Below are positions 45,612-64,000 of a stretch of 64,000 nt of DNA, in pieces. The notes beneath the pieces are model-generated. The model made no database searches. It was not told the DNA's origin and saw nothing but the letters and a program-made list of their open reading frames with translations. Origin of the DNA: Denticeps clupeoides (Eukaryota > Chordata > Actinopteri > Clupeiformes > Denticipitidae). The stretch is taken from NCBI RefSeq assembly GCF_900700375.1, contig NC_041713.1, positions 20,053,464-20,117,463 of the forward strand, read 5' to 3'. How positions within the stretch are numbered: position 1 is the first letter of the stretch; every line of letters starts with the position of its first letter. The position numbers and the translations under genes are program-made.

Positions 45612-46060
45612 GATGCCCGCCCCGTGTTTCCCAAACCAGTCTGCCCAGGACGCGGATTATTTACACCCCGGAACGGGACCGAAGCTTCATTTAACGCGGG
45701 GATCCGTCATGTGCAGCCGACACGCTTTCACGTGCGCCAGTAAGCCGTCGCATGCGTTGTACGTCATCGTCGAGCGCGGAGAGGGGGCGGGGCTAATTAC
45801 AATCACCTCGAGTTGTTAAGTGAATGATGCAAAGCGCTGAATTTGAATTCTAGCCTGATCGGCGCTAGAACATAAAGCAGTCTGTTTAGCTGAAAGGTCT
45901 GGCGCTAGAAAAATCACGTCCACTCATGGCGTTATTGTTTCAGGCTGCTGTTATTATTCGGAGGGGCGTTTTGTGCCCATGTCCACTTCTCTCACAATGT
46001 TTTAACCGGCTGCGCCTGTGAGGACGAGCCTCCCACGAACCTACGATAAACCTGAAAGAA
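45612..46060. promoter_or_regulatory. Head-to-head promoter region of tbl3 and rnf151
   Basis: The tbl3 start (45611, minus) and rnf151 start (46061, plus) are only 449 bases apart. The sequence beside tbl3 is CpG-rich. A shared bidirectional promoter is plausible, but transcription starts are not visible. Confidence 0.5.
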
Positions 46061-48233
46061 ATGGTAAGTTCTCCAAAAAAATCCTCTTTTATAATTAAAC
46101 TGTGGCTTATTGAAGTGTGACGACGTATACGATGCTGTGTCGAAAAAATACTATTTTGCTATTAAATAAAAGAACGTGAATTGTAAAATTCCAAACAATT
46201 CACGGAGAGACGGGACATGCGTGATGTCATTCAGAAACTTAAACGCATTTAAAAAATGGGGCCTGTCTGGTCACGTGGTCTGTTCCAGAATAAGTCCGGT
46301 GTGGTGTGCTGCACCATAATGATGTGAAGTTCGGCTCTTTTCAGAGAGCCGGCTCACTCTTTCCAGAGTTTCAGGGCTTGTGTATTCAAGTATTCATATT
46401 TGCCAAGTAATGTTAAGATATGAGGCTCAACATGATGATAAATTAAGAGCCGTTCGGGAGCCGAAAGAAAAGAGTCGAATTTCCGGTCATGCGGCACGGC
46501 TCTTTTCAGAGAGTCGGCTCTTGTGTATTCAAGCATTCACATTTGCCAGGAAGGCTAAAATACGAGGCTACAGATGATGATAAATTAAGAGCCGTTCGGG
46601 AGCCGAAAGAAAAGAGCTGTGCCACCTGAGCCGGTTCCCTGAAATGAACCGAATTTCCCGTCCTGGGATCACTGTTGACTCGTGTGCAGAGTTCATCACT
46701 CTGTGGTTTGGTTTTAATTTTTTGTCCTCTTTTATGTAGGCTGAATCAGATCCCTGTTTGCCCACTGGAGGTTATGATGTGGAATCTTTTGTTGACACTC
46801 CTAATCCAGATCTCATTTGCACCATATGCCATGGGGTATTCAGATGCCCTGTTCGTGCTCCGTGCCACCATATCTTCTGTAAGAAATGCATCTTACAGTG
46901 GCTGAATAGGTACTGGATAGCAATAAGTCTATTTGTTTTGTTGTTTAACTCTTTATTTATAAGTCTGTGCCGACTGCCCCTTCAATTTCGCTGTTCATTG
47001 AGAAGTGACAATGAAAATAAAGACTGCAGACACAGACACTTTTGTTTTAAGAGGGCTAATTCAAACAGTAAATTTTGCTCAAACTGAGACCTCACAGAGA
47101 TTAATTATTTGTTGTTCCTGCAGACAGGAGTCCTGTCCTTGTTGTCGAAAACCTGTCAACCAGAACTTAATATTTGTCATATTTAAGATGAGCAAGTCAA
47201 TCGGCCGTATGAAGATAAAAGTAAGTACTCTTTTGGTATAAAGCAAAAGCAGTTTCATCCAAATTGGCCCATTTCAGGGTTCCTATGGTCATTAAAAACA
47301 TGGAAAAGTCATGGAATTTGAATTTTCCATGCATTGAAATGTTGTGGAATAGGAAATAAACATATACAGTTATGGGAAAGCCATTGAAATCTGATTGACA
47401 CATGAATTTACAACATGAGGTACATTGGTTCCAGTGAGAAACATTTTTCTACGCCGGGCCCGCCGCTTCACGTCACGTGTTGTGTGTGATGCTTCTGTGT
47501 TCCAACACCTCATGTACCAAATGGAGGCAGCACTAACTTGGAGGAAGAAATGTTGTCATATAAGTTAAGCTTGTCAGGGTTGGCATAAGTTTAGTTTAAC
47601 AATATTGTGGAATCTAAAATAGCTGACCCAGCATCAATCAAGCAGCATCAAGCAGCCCATCACTTGTTTGTTTCTAGATGTACTGATCTATTTCCTGATG
47701 GCCCTCCTCCTTTCTCCCAGTGCAGGAACGAAATCCGTGGCTGCCGAGCCACCTTTCCCCTCTCAGAGAAGTACAGCCATGGCATGTCCTGCCCTTTTGA
47801 GCTGCTGGACTGCCAACACCCTGGCTGTGGTGCCCAGCTTCTTCGGCGCGACATGGAAGCACACAGCCTGCAGTGTGAGTATCGGCAACAGCCCTGCCAC
47901 ATGGGCTGCGGCACCCTACTCTCCCCTCGGACCCAGGCTCAGCACAGCTGCTACCAGCAACTCCGGCAGGAGGAGGAGGCCAAACGGGAGCAACGGCGTG
48001 CTGTGGTAGCCACTCTGAAGAGGAAAATGAGGCGGCTGCAGAACACCATGGAGCGAGTGAAACGGCAGATTGTCCTTATCTGCGAGAGTCTGGAAATCAT
48101 GGATGACATCGAGGCTGTGGAGGGGATGGGAGAGATGGTGGAGTTGGAAGAAGAGGGGCTGGAGTCTGGTGACAGCAATGCCAGCAGCAGCACCAGCAGG
48201 TCCAGCAGATCCAGCAGCAGCACCAGCTCATGA
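46061..48233 (+). CDS. rnf151: RING finger protein 151 (RING plus TRAF-type zinc finger)
   Basis: Four coding exons: 46061-46063 (start codon only), 46740-46909, 47124-47220, 47721-48233, giving 260 residues. The RING finger runs from CTICHGVFRCPVRAPCHHIF through CKKC to CPCCRK. It is followed by TRAF-type zinc-finger text (CRNEIRGCRATFPLSEKYSH, CPFELLDCQHPGCGAQLLRR, CHMGCGTLLSPR), a basic coiled region and a Ser-rich tail from AGC repeats. Human RNF151 is testis-enriched and the neighbour of TBL3, which supports the name. E3 ligase function is inferred from the RING. Here the gene is transcribed away from tbl3. AATAAA at 48296-48301. Intron 1 holds a tandem repeat. Confidence 0.88.
46331..46617 (+). 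repeat. Two tandem copies of a GAGCCG-type repeat in rnf151 intron 1
   Basis: Copy 1 at 46331-46475 and copy 2 at 46498-46617 both start CGGCTCTTTTCAGAGAG and end TAAGAGCCGTTCGGGAGCCG plus AAAGAAAAGAG. The start and end are partly inverted (CGGCTC / GAGCCG), like a MITE's termini, so this may be two neighbouring MITE copies. Confidence 0.7.
47274..47425 (+). repeat. CATGGAA-type interspersed element, truncated, in rnf151 intron 3
   Basis: GTTCCTATGGTCATTAAAAA and AAGTCATGGAATTTGAATTT, then ATTGAAATCTGATTGACACA, parallel the element at 49696-49912. Confidence 0.7.
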
Positions 48234-48301
48234 ACCATTCCTCCTGTCATGCCTCCTGTGAGTTATTTAAGAACTTAACATTGATCTGTAAATTTAATAA
48301 A

Positions 48302-48700
48302 AAATTTTACCCCACACATTTGAGTTTTTGAATGTTTATTTTACCCATACCTACACTGCATTTCACACCAGATCAAATAGAAGAACCTTTAAACAATTAC
48401 AACCACAACCAACAGATCCAATAAGCATCTTAACAATACAATTATTCACTAATATTTGCCTCTAAATCCACAAGGTAAAACGGGGTACATCCTTAGCCAC
48501 CTCTTATGTATTCGATTGCTGGGGAAATTGCAGAGAATTACAGTATATTTATAGGGCAGCAATTATGTGATTTATTATTTAATTTAAATACATTTCCATT
48601 TTGTAAATAAACCTTATCGTACCTTTTGTTTCGTGACCCCGAATCACACATATTACATTTTATAAACACTTCAGATTAGACTACTTCGTCGTGCTGGAAA
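48302..48700. other. Intergenic spacer between rnf151 and rps2
   Basis: AT-rich; no gene or familiar repeat. Confidence 0.55.
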
Positions 48701-48791
48701 CCTGCCGCGACGGTAATATCGCGAGACTTCAGTTCCCATAAGTCACGGCGGAAGCAGCGTCAGGCCTTCTTCTTCCTGCTGACAGCATCAC
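48701..48791 (+). promoter_or_regulatory. rps2 core promoter with TCGCGAGA box and TOP-like exon 1
   Basis: TCGCGAGA at 48719-48726 is the CGCG element known from TATA-less housekeeping promoters. The pyrimidine stretch CCTTCTTCTTCCTG from about 48765 is a 5'-TOP-type start, and the non-coding exon ends at 48791 before GTAAGTG. TOP signals couple ribosomal-protein mRNA translation to mTOR. Confidence 0.6.
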
Positions 48792-49145
48792 GTAAGTGTC
48801 TAACGTGGTTGTTGGAAGATCCACGGAGGATCTTGAGCATCCTTCACCGTTAACGTGTTTATTTTACGGAACCAAGCGAGACGCTTCATAGTTCGACTTT
48901 TAAGCGATTGTTTTTTATCATCGTGGTCTTTGCTTTGCTCTGGTAAACGCTTAATTCGAACCCCGCTTGCAGTGAGTAAAAATGGCGCCGTTCTGGGTCC
49001 GCCGTGCTCCTTCAGAGCCGCACTTATCGGGGTTATTTTTTTTTAGTTTTCTCCGTCGATCTACGTTCGCGTCGCACATGCGACGTCTCCCCCGACCCCG
49101 CGGCCAGTGCCCGGCTTCTCATCCCTCTTTTCTCCTACACAGCAA

Positions 49146-50971
<1,826 letters not shown>

Positions 50972-51080
50972 AATTCTTTTGTACAAAATAAAAGGCTGGA
51001 AAAAAAAATGCTGTTGTACTTGCTTTCATGGAGCATGCACATTTAACTCATATGGCTATGAGACTGAATTTAGTGTTCAT

Positions 51081-51287
51081 TGGCACTATGGTTGTGGCCT
51101 AGCGGTGAAGTGGCCCTGTAGGTTGCCTGTTCAAATCCCAATCTGCTAGGGTGCTGCTGAGCAAGGTGCTGGGGAGCAGTGTGGCGATGGTGCTTGTCAT
51201 GGCTGCCTACTGCTCACTAAGGGTGATGATTAAATACAGAGGACACATTTCGTTGTGTGTCTGCTGCAGTGATTCCACAATCACTAC
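51081..51287 (+). repeat. SINE family A, between rps2 and ndufb10
   Basis: Diverged head TTGTGGCCTAGCGGTGAAGT, box B-like GTTCAAATC, body TGTCATGGCTGCCTACTGCT and GAGGACACATTTCGTTGTGT. Confidence 0.85.
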
Positions 51288-51520
51288 ACAACCTGAGTTG
51301 ATGACGTGCTCTTTATATATATATATATATATTTTGGAACTCTGCACTATTGGTCTGTAGAAGCATTGATGATCATTTCAGGGTCCTGACTAAATTGGTA
51401 GCGGCTGCCAGAATGGCACGTATATACAAAAACAAGCACGCTGTCCTGCTGCTCACTTCTATTACAGATTTATTCAATAAACATTTATTTTACATCTGGG
51501 ACACACAAAGGAGTTTACTT

Positions 51521-52850
51521 TCATGCCTTCTGCTGTTCTTCCATCATACGCTGCTTCTGCTTCATCAGACATTTCCGGGCACTGCCATAAGCCCCGAGGT
51601 CACCATCTGTGGCAAAAAGTAACACCGGTGTAAATGATCTGGTTTAAGTTTTCATATTCGCACATTTGTTAAGAGCAGCAAAATATTAACGAGAGGAACG
51701 GGACGCTAGAACGTTTGACGGCACGATTGTACAATCACTACAAAATTTTTTCACGACATGCCATTCATGAATACAGCATTAAATACAAATTGAACTTAAT
51801 GTGATATCGTATGCATCGTAAATACTTCATATAAAGTAAATAGAAACGAGCTGCACTTTTGCACAGCCGATGGGAAAAATACTGCTGCAGTTTGACATCT
51901 TTATCACCGAGCGGCCAACATTCGGTCGTCTGCACTGATCACTTACAGCGAGACTGGTAGGCCCTGGACACTTGGTCGAACTGCTGCACTTCCTTGGCAC
52001 AGTTCTGCCGGTAGCTGCTGCCCTCACGTTGCTGGCATGCCCGCAGCCGCTCCTGGACCACCTTCACAATCTCCTCGTCCACTTTGCTGCGGGACGAAGG
52101 TCAGAGGTGGACGTTAGTGGGACAGAAGCACGACGGAGGGTGGCTGGCTGGGTAGGGTGGTAGTAGCCTAGTGGGTAACACACTTGCCTATGAACCAGAA
52201 GACCCAGGTTCAAACACCGCTTACTACCATCGTGTCCCTGAGCAAGACACTTAACCCTGAGTGTCTCCAGGGGGACTGTCCCTGTAACTACTGATTGTAA
52301 GGGCGTCTGGATAAATACTGTAAATGTAAATGGGTGATGGGCGAAGCAGCTTACTGATCTCGTCTCCACTGCATCTCGGCCTCGTAGAAGCAGGTGTAGT
52401 CCCCCTCCTGGCACTCGGTCAGCTCTGGGACGCGGCGGAACTTCTGGTGGAAGTAATAGTACTTGTTCCGGCTCTGAAAACCCTCGATGATCTCTGACCA
52501 GGCAAACGAAGAATGCATCTTATTAATGAGCACGCCAGACAGTAACAAACAGCACAAATTCGGTTCATATTGTTCCCCAAATCGTGCAGAAAAGGGGGCT
52601 TTAAACTGGAACCGCTGCAACACGTTTGCTGGTCAGTGATTTGATTATTCGTTGCGATTATTCGTGAGAAGCCCGGTTAGGTTGCACGGCCGGCCTGCCC
52701 ACCTCTGAGCGTCGTGACGGGGAGGTCCACCGAGTAGTAAAAGAGGTTTGATAAGACCAGAGTCGGGTTAGGAAGAGCCGACTGCTTATCGATGACCGGC
52801 GTCCGTCGCGGCGGCTCGGGGTACGCGTCCTTGTCGTAATCTCGAGGCAT
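51521..52850 (-). CDS. ndufb10: NADH dehydrogenase 1 beta subcomplex subunit 10
   Basis: Four minus-strand exons: 52703-52850, 52355-52493, 51947-52086, 51521-51606, giving 170 residues (human 172). The start [19 protein letters not shown] parallels human [66 protein letters not shown] and [18 protein letters not shown] cover the conserved body, including the cysteines used for CX9C-type disulfides. It is an accessory subunit of the complex I membrane arm, on the intermembrane-space side. TTTATT near 51471 is the poly(A) signal on this strand. A SINE sits in intron 2. Confidence 0.96.
52155..52330 (+). repeat. SINE family B, full length, in ndufb10 intron 2
   Basis: GGTGGTAGTAGCCTAGTGGG (box A), CCAGAAGACCCAGGTTCAAA (box B), CCCTGAGCAAGACACTTAAC, and the tail GGGCGTCTGGATAAATACTG. 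Best full copy of this family. Confidence 0.9.
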
Positions 52851-53910
52851 TTCTTCGGAGTAAGACTCTCACCAAACACGACCTCGAACCTGGCGTCTCC
52901 TCTCGAGTGCGCATGCGCACCGCTGACAACATGGACGCCGGAGAAGAAAGGTCATCTTGGCGACACCTTCAAAAACAAAATATAATACACGTACACTGGC
53001 GTTTAGCGCGTTAGCTATGATCACAATCGGTTTCGAATTGATCTACAATTTTACATGTGCATTCAGAAAACGTTTCAGAGGAGGTTGAAGGTCAGAGGTC
53101 ACGGCTGCTCTCTTGTTAGTGTAGTCCCCATTATGTCCACCAGATGTCGTTACACACCGTGAAAGTCAAAATGTTAGACTATCTACAATTATCACGTCAT
53201 ACAATATATTAAAGTATATTTGATTTGCTTTAGTGAATCATTAAAAATTTCATAACTGCATCAAGTTTTAAATTCATTACAGAAGATACATTAGTTACAA
53301 ACCAGTGTCAAGAATGAACCTACAGTTGTCTTGTTGTCGCAGTTAAATTGCATGACGCTGCGTGCCAGTTTGCATTACAGCAAATTGAAGGCCATGGTAA
53401 ATTCTAACAGAGCATGAGGGCAGACAGCACTGATGACATTTACTGATCGTAAATGTGTGAAGTTTTCTGGAGGATCCTTTCAATGACGATCGAACTCTTT
53501 GGAACAAATTAGTAGATGAAAGATTTAGAAAGCATGTTCACAGAGATGTCTTACATTCCCAGACTCAGCTCACAATAATTCACACCATAACAGATTGCTA
53601 GAAAAATGTTAATTGTATAAAATGTCACATTTTCAAGTGACAGAGGTATTGATAGGAAAAAACTAAAATAATGGGGTTCCTATTTGTTCGATTCTACTGC
53701 ACCGCTTTGCAGAATTACCAGAGAAGCCATCTGTGCTAAGACCCCACCACTGCACTAGATCTGTCAAAAGTTGGCAGCGTTCACCTTGCCTGAAAAGTAA
53801 TACCACTCCTTAAATTAGAGTCCTTAAACCATGTGCCATCTTCTGCGTGACCTGTAGATCAGCACTTTCTCCTCTCTCTTTCACCCTCTCCCTGCACCCC
53901 AACCGCAGCC
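52851..53910. other. Intergenic between ndufb10 and rpl3l
   Basis: A GC-richer ndufb10 promoter part (to about 52960), then AT-rich sequence with no gene or recognised repeat. Confidence 0.5.
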
Positions 53911-59438
<5,528 letters not shown>

Positions 59439-60588
59439 AGAGGAGACCACATCTTGTCTGAAACGCAAGAGTTCGGCTCCTGTAGTTGTTCACCTTGTGC
59501 CTGAAGTGTGTCTAAAATGACCATACGATGAAAAAAATCACTAATTATCAGCACAATAACATTAAAGATGTATAAAACACAATGATATGTGTTACGTTTG
59601 AAGGCAACCAATTACCCGGATATACTAGTGAATCTACACCATCGCATCCTGCATGCACACTCCATAACTCAATCGTTGCTTATTGAAAGGCTCATGAGAC
59701 AAGACTACACTGTAGTGCATTATCATATGTCAGATTATTGGCAGTCTGATGGGATCCTTACCTGACTACAGGGTTTAGGACTAGTCACGCAGTCCCAGTT
59801 TTAGTGCTTTATGTTTGTCCTGTACTACACAAAAATATACACCAACATAGTGAAAACTATTTGACAAAGATGCAAGCAATTTTGTTATTATAACAAAAAG
59901 GACTTATTTCTAATACTGATCAAAAATGTATGTACCTAAATATTGTTCTATACCATTTAATCAGGAAATGCACTCACTAATCATTGGGCTCTGACAATCA
60001 GTAGTAATGTGATGGATGACACCACCTCTCCCCCATCAAATGTGAAATTTAGCATTTTTAATATCTCAAATTTAATCTATAATACACTTGGTGAAATTGA
60101 CACAGCCACAGTCCATGTTTCATACAGACATGTCTAGCAGCCCACATCAAAATAACCACAGTGAAAAAATGGAAAATAATTTATTGAACACAAAAAAATA
60201 GGTGTCTGAATACATTTACAGACTCTTCACATTCATTACAGCAACTGCTGCAGGCAAAGTCTCTTTTCTTCAGGTTCACTCTGCCCTCACCAAAGCTTGA
60301 CATTCCTAGGTGAATAGGAGCAGCCAGTCGTCGGCACATTTGATGAAGGTGGCCTTTGTTAATACATGCCCTCACCGACTGACTGAGGGGATAGTGTCAT
60401 GCTGGGCAGCTAATACATCATTTTACTGCAAAAAAAAAAGAAAAAAAAGGGAGGTAGGTCACACATTCTGAGCGTGTCAGGAATGTATTTGAATCTACTG
60501 TACAGTGTCTGAAGAAATAAAAATAAATACAAAGAATAAATTCATACACGGTCAGTACCGGATAAAGTAATATAACGCAGACTCCGAA
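59439..60588. other. Intergenic with 3' UTRs of rpl3l and the tex2-like gene
   Basis: ATTAAA at about 59569 may end the rpl3l transcript. TTTATT at 60180-60185 is an AATAAA signal on the minus strand for the tex2-like gene. Nothing else is recognised. Confidence 0.5.
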
Positions 60589-63226
60589 TCATTCAAATTC
60601 TGAACTGCAAGAGTCTTCCCTTTCCTGTGATTCTGCACATGATACGTCTGGGCAATCGTCCGGTGGCAGAGGGACGTCCAACCCAGAGGACATGAGTGGC
60701 AGGTAGAGGTCATCCATGTTTGGCATGACCAACACCTTCTGCATTAAGCAAGAAAGAGGAAACAGGTCTGAAAATGGAAAAGTGGTATATAGAACACTGC
60801 ATTTAATGCATTCACTGAAACATTTGAAGACTGACTATTCTGGTTAGGAGGTCAAATAAAGAACGGAGCTCATACCTGAAGAAATGTTTTGGATCAAGAC
60901 AGTTATAACAGGGTTATTAGCAAAAGAGCCAAAACTAGGCAACTCAAATGCATTCTACACTTATTCCCACGTACTGTATCTACAAAAAGCAAAGACATGT
61001 CTCTTGGTCTGTCCTGTTTTTTATGAGCCAGCGGAAAGCCTCAGACTGACCTGAAACTCGCACTGCAGTTTCCTCTCGATCCACTCGGTGACATGCGTGA
61101 ACGTGACCTCCCTCTCTCCCAGCATTGGCCGGACACGCAAGTCCAGCCTCGGAGGCACCTGGAAACTGTACCTGCACACCAGCAAAATGCAGAAACCATG
61201 CGCACGTTGGTAATACTGTGTGGTGCGTAACAAACGCACACCATGATCGTTTCAGAACCTCAACAAAGTCTGCACCTTCAGTAATTATTTGACCTTGAAT
61301 GACACTATATCCCAAATTTGTCATATTTACAGCATTAACAAAAACACCCTTCAGTTTCAGTACCAGATCCGATCGGTGGGAGGTGGTGGGATGTTGATGA
61401 CCAGAGTTCCGGAAAGCTCCAGAACCTCCACTGTGAGGAGCAGCGGTGTGTTGGAGACCTCTGCGATCTTCTTCTTGATGTACTCGTTCTCAGTGGCCTT
61501 CTGGAAGTACTTGGACTTTGCGATTTTGTCAACAAACCTCAGGATTTTCCTTCCTGTGCTTCCACTAGCATGCCTGCACAGCGAGATTTACAAGGTGGTG
61601 TCTTAAGAGTCGAACGTCAATGGAGGTCCAAAAATAGACCTGCACAAGGTTGCTAACACAAAGTTGCTATAACTGGGAGCAGTCAAAGAAGCAGCGAATA
61701 CCCTTCGGCCCCAGGGGGTGTGCCCTTGTCTGGCAGACTCCCCTGTGGCTCAGCCGGTAGCACCTCCTCCTCATCAGAGGATCCGGCGCTGGAGGACTCC
61801 TCATCGCTGTCGGCGAGTACACAGACACGAGGCCTGGAGTTGAAACACAGAGGAGAAACACTAAAGATGTGAAAAGATATCACTGTAAAAAAATGTTTCA
61901 AATAATGCTCTTTGTTATGATATCCTGATTAAAAATTTAACACCAATTTATCTTTTATCTTACCTCACAGAAATTACATTGACGAAGGGAAAAATCTGCT
62001 AGTTAGGGGTTTTTGAAAATCCTAAAGTCTGTCATCGCTGAGGTAAGGAACAAGGCACAAATGCACAACAGCATCAAAAGCTGATTTCTGACTAATGAAT
62101 CTCAACTAGCATCAATGACACACTTGTGTCTGAATGGACACAGTCGCACAGCCACTGTCCACAATCTAGTGGAAAATCCTCCCCAACGAATGGAAGCTAT
62201 ACGTGAAAGTGATTGTTTGTGTCATTGTGAAACAAAATGTGTCCTCTGCATTTAACCATCACCCTCAGTGAGCAGTGGGCAGCCAGGACAGGCACCAGAG
62301 GAGCACAAGGGGACCTCGGTGGAACCTTGGGTTGAACCCGCAACTTTTCAGTTAAGATTCCACTGCCTAGCTGCTCTACCCAACATTGGATATCGAGTCT
62401 ACATTCAGTCCTGCAAGCTTCAGTCTTGTAGAGCACATCACGACACTCATATGTATTACTTCACATAAGTCTCACCGTACACTGCTGGTCTCTGGCATGG
62501 CGCCGGTTTCGCTCAGACTCTCCCGACCCAGCTTACACAAGTTCATCTTGGTCTCTAGAGTCATCTGCAGAGAACCGGTGTACACCACCTCCAGCTCTAA
62601 CCACAGGCCTACCAACAGCAGCAGATATTTATTACACTAAAAATCTGGTTATAAAGCATTACAATTAGAAGTACATTTTCTGCAAATGACAAAATTAACA
62701 ATTACTTACCACAGTTACGAATGTGAATAACTAACCTATGTAGAATAGTTTCAACAGGGAGCCCTAATTAATGGTGTGTATTTAAACAAATTACATGCAC
62801 AAAAGCGAGGCGAAACTATTTTCTTTTACAAACCAGATGACAAAACTGCAAGCTGATAAAAAAGGTCCCCTATTATGAAATGTTCCCTATTTTTTCACTA
62901 TTTCAAATTTCACAATTTTTTTAGTTCCGTTACGCAAGACTCTGAAGAACCAGTGGGTTCATTTACATTTTTTTCTGGCTTCCAGTTTGCGGCAAACATT
63001 GTGGTTGGTGAATGGTGTTGATGACGTAATTTCCATGAATGCCCCTTCAACTTCAATAAGCTGCTCTCCTCCTCGTCCCGCCTCTCTCCTCCTCATTAGC
63101 ATTTAAAGCTGCAGACACCGAAATGGTGCAACTTGGGAAAATCTCATTGTAGGACTGGATCAAAGAGGCTGTTCCTTGTCATAATGACAAACTATTGTGA
63201 AAATATTTAGTTTTTTACGTATGAAA

Positions 63227-63259
<33 letters not shown>

Positions 63260-63852
63260 TTATTATTCAGCCCTTTGGTCTGAGTGCAGTCAGTTGCCCA
63301 TAGACATTGACTGATGAGTGCTAATGACTTTGTGTAATACCGCTCCTCTTTCTCTCTCTCTCTACACACATACACACACACACTCACACACACAAACATA
63401 CATATATAAAATAAATAAATAAATACCCCATTAATCTTTCTGAAATGTTCCAAAGAATGAGCCAGTTCAGAAGAATTATCGTTTATCATTCAGGTTGAAA
63501 CCTGAGACTGGATTGAAAACATGCCAGTCAAACAAACATTTGCACTAAACCATTTTAAAATAAAAGTGTGCCGGTAAGTATTGTGTTAAGGCTCTTTAAG
63601 GTCCTAGGCTAGCAAGTGTAATTAGATCACTAATCCATATTGTCTTGTGGCCCTGGCACAAGCACCGCAGGAGAGAAGTGTGTGTGCTGGGAGTCATATT
63701 ATACGTGTATTGTACTATATTCTCTCCCTGTACCGCCCCAACTCGCACGTACCTCTATGGTTCACTGTGGGTCTGGAGGTACTCAGCACCTGGGGCATGC
63801 AGGTGCCCATATCCAGATCAGCCAAGGTCAGCTCATTCATGAAGTACGGCAG
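60589..63852 (-). CDS. tex2: Testis-expressed protein 2-like (SMP-domain lipid transfer), 3' part
   Basis: Six minus-strand exons, the last of the gene: 63753-63852, 62476-62608, 61702-61833, 61364-61573, 61051-61171, 60589-60738. The start lies beyond the window. The text covers the SMP domain (LPYFMNELTLADLDMGTCMP, GLWLELEVVYTGSLQMTLET) and an acidic DSDEESSSAGSSDEEE loop. Then come KIAKSKYFQKATENEYIKKK, EVSNTPLLLTVEVLELSGTL, IPPPPTDRIWYSFQVPPRLD and the end VLVMPNMDDLYLPLM, all as in TEX2. TEX2 proteins sit at the ER and move lipids at contact sites. Teleosts have more than one tex2-type gene, so the exact paralogue is not settled. Confidence 0.88.
62203..62384 (-). repeat. SINE family A, reverse, in tex2-like intron
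   Basis: GTGAAAGTGATTGTTTGTGT, TGTCCTCTGCATTTAACCAT and GGGCAGCCAGGACAGGCACC. Diverged. Confidence 0.85.
62858..63165 (+). repeat. AAAGGTCCC-type MITE in tex2-like intron
   Basis: AAAAAAGGTCCCCTATTATG, AACATTGTGGTTGGTGAATG, then ATTAGCATTTAAAGCTGCAG and AAAATCTCATTGTAGGACTG, shared in pieces with 20115-20660 and 36470-36860. Confidence 0.65.
63230..63425. repeat. AC/TC microsatellites in tex2-like intron
   Basis: (AC)n at about 63234-63260, (TC)n at about 63347-63363, then a further (AC)n and an AAAT run. Confidence 0.9.
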
Positions 63853-64000
63853 CTGCCAAATAAAAGCACATAGAACACAATTGAAACTAGTTGGGTGATA
63901 TAGTGCTTACCGATAATATTGTGAATAACACAATTTGTTTAATTTTTGTGGTTTCCCGTTTGAATAGTTGTGTTAATATTAATATATGACCTGATAAATA

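Noticed and set aside
63230-63425. CRISPR-like or satellite array
   Set aside because: Simple AC/TC microsatellites without spacers.

Overview
The window is from a vertebrate nuclear genome, almost certainly a teleost fish. Introns are small with GT-AG borders, every multi-exon gene has a clear vertebrate orthologue, and intergenic DNA and introns are filled with fish-type repeats: two tRNA-derived SINE families, Tc1-like transposons, a Rex1/L2-type LINE, hAT-like MITEs and a BEL/Pao fossil. The SINE set resembles what I recall from clupeiform fishes, but the species is not proven.

Layout. 1-12.2 kb is a gene-poor accessory region. It holds a recent unit bounded by near-identical direct repeats that carries an intact, intronless STE20/PAK-type kinase ORF; two divergent, decayed TFIIB-like copies; a dead Tc1 element; and a Rex1/L2-like LINE with a SINE at its 5' edge. 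12.5-24 kb holds fkbp10 (+) and nt5c3b (-), convergent. 24.2-31.4 kb is another repeat-rich gap with a LINE fragment, a BEL/Pao fossil and an internally deleted Tc1. From 31.6 to 59.4 kb lies a tight block: noxo1 (+), tbl3 (-), rnf151 (+), rps2 (+), ndufb10 (-), rpl3l (+). This is the same neighbourhood as human 16p13.3. The window ends in the 3' half of a tex2-like gene (-).

How the genes relate. fkbp10 is a collagen chaperone of the ER. nt5c3b is a cytosolic 5'-nucleotidase. noxo1 is the organiser of a NOX1-type NADPH oxidase. tbl3 is the UTP13 component of the SSU processome. rps2 and rpl3l are ribosomal proteins, and an rps2 intron appears to contain an H/ACA snoRNA. ndufb10 is a complex I subunit. 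rnf151 is a RING/TRAF-type zinc-finger protein. The tex2-like gene encodes a lipid-transfer (SMP) protein. They do not form one pathway; the housekeeping cluster (tbl3-rps2-ndufb10) is conserved mainly as synteny. Exon borders were placed by eye from splice motifs, reading phase and recalled human proteins. All nine complete multi-exon models add up to whole codons.
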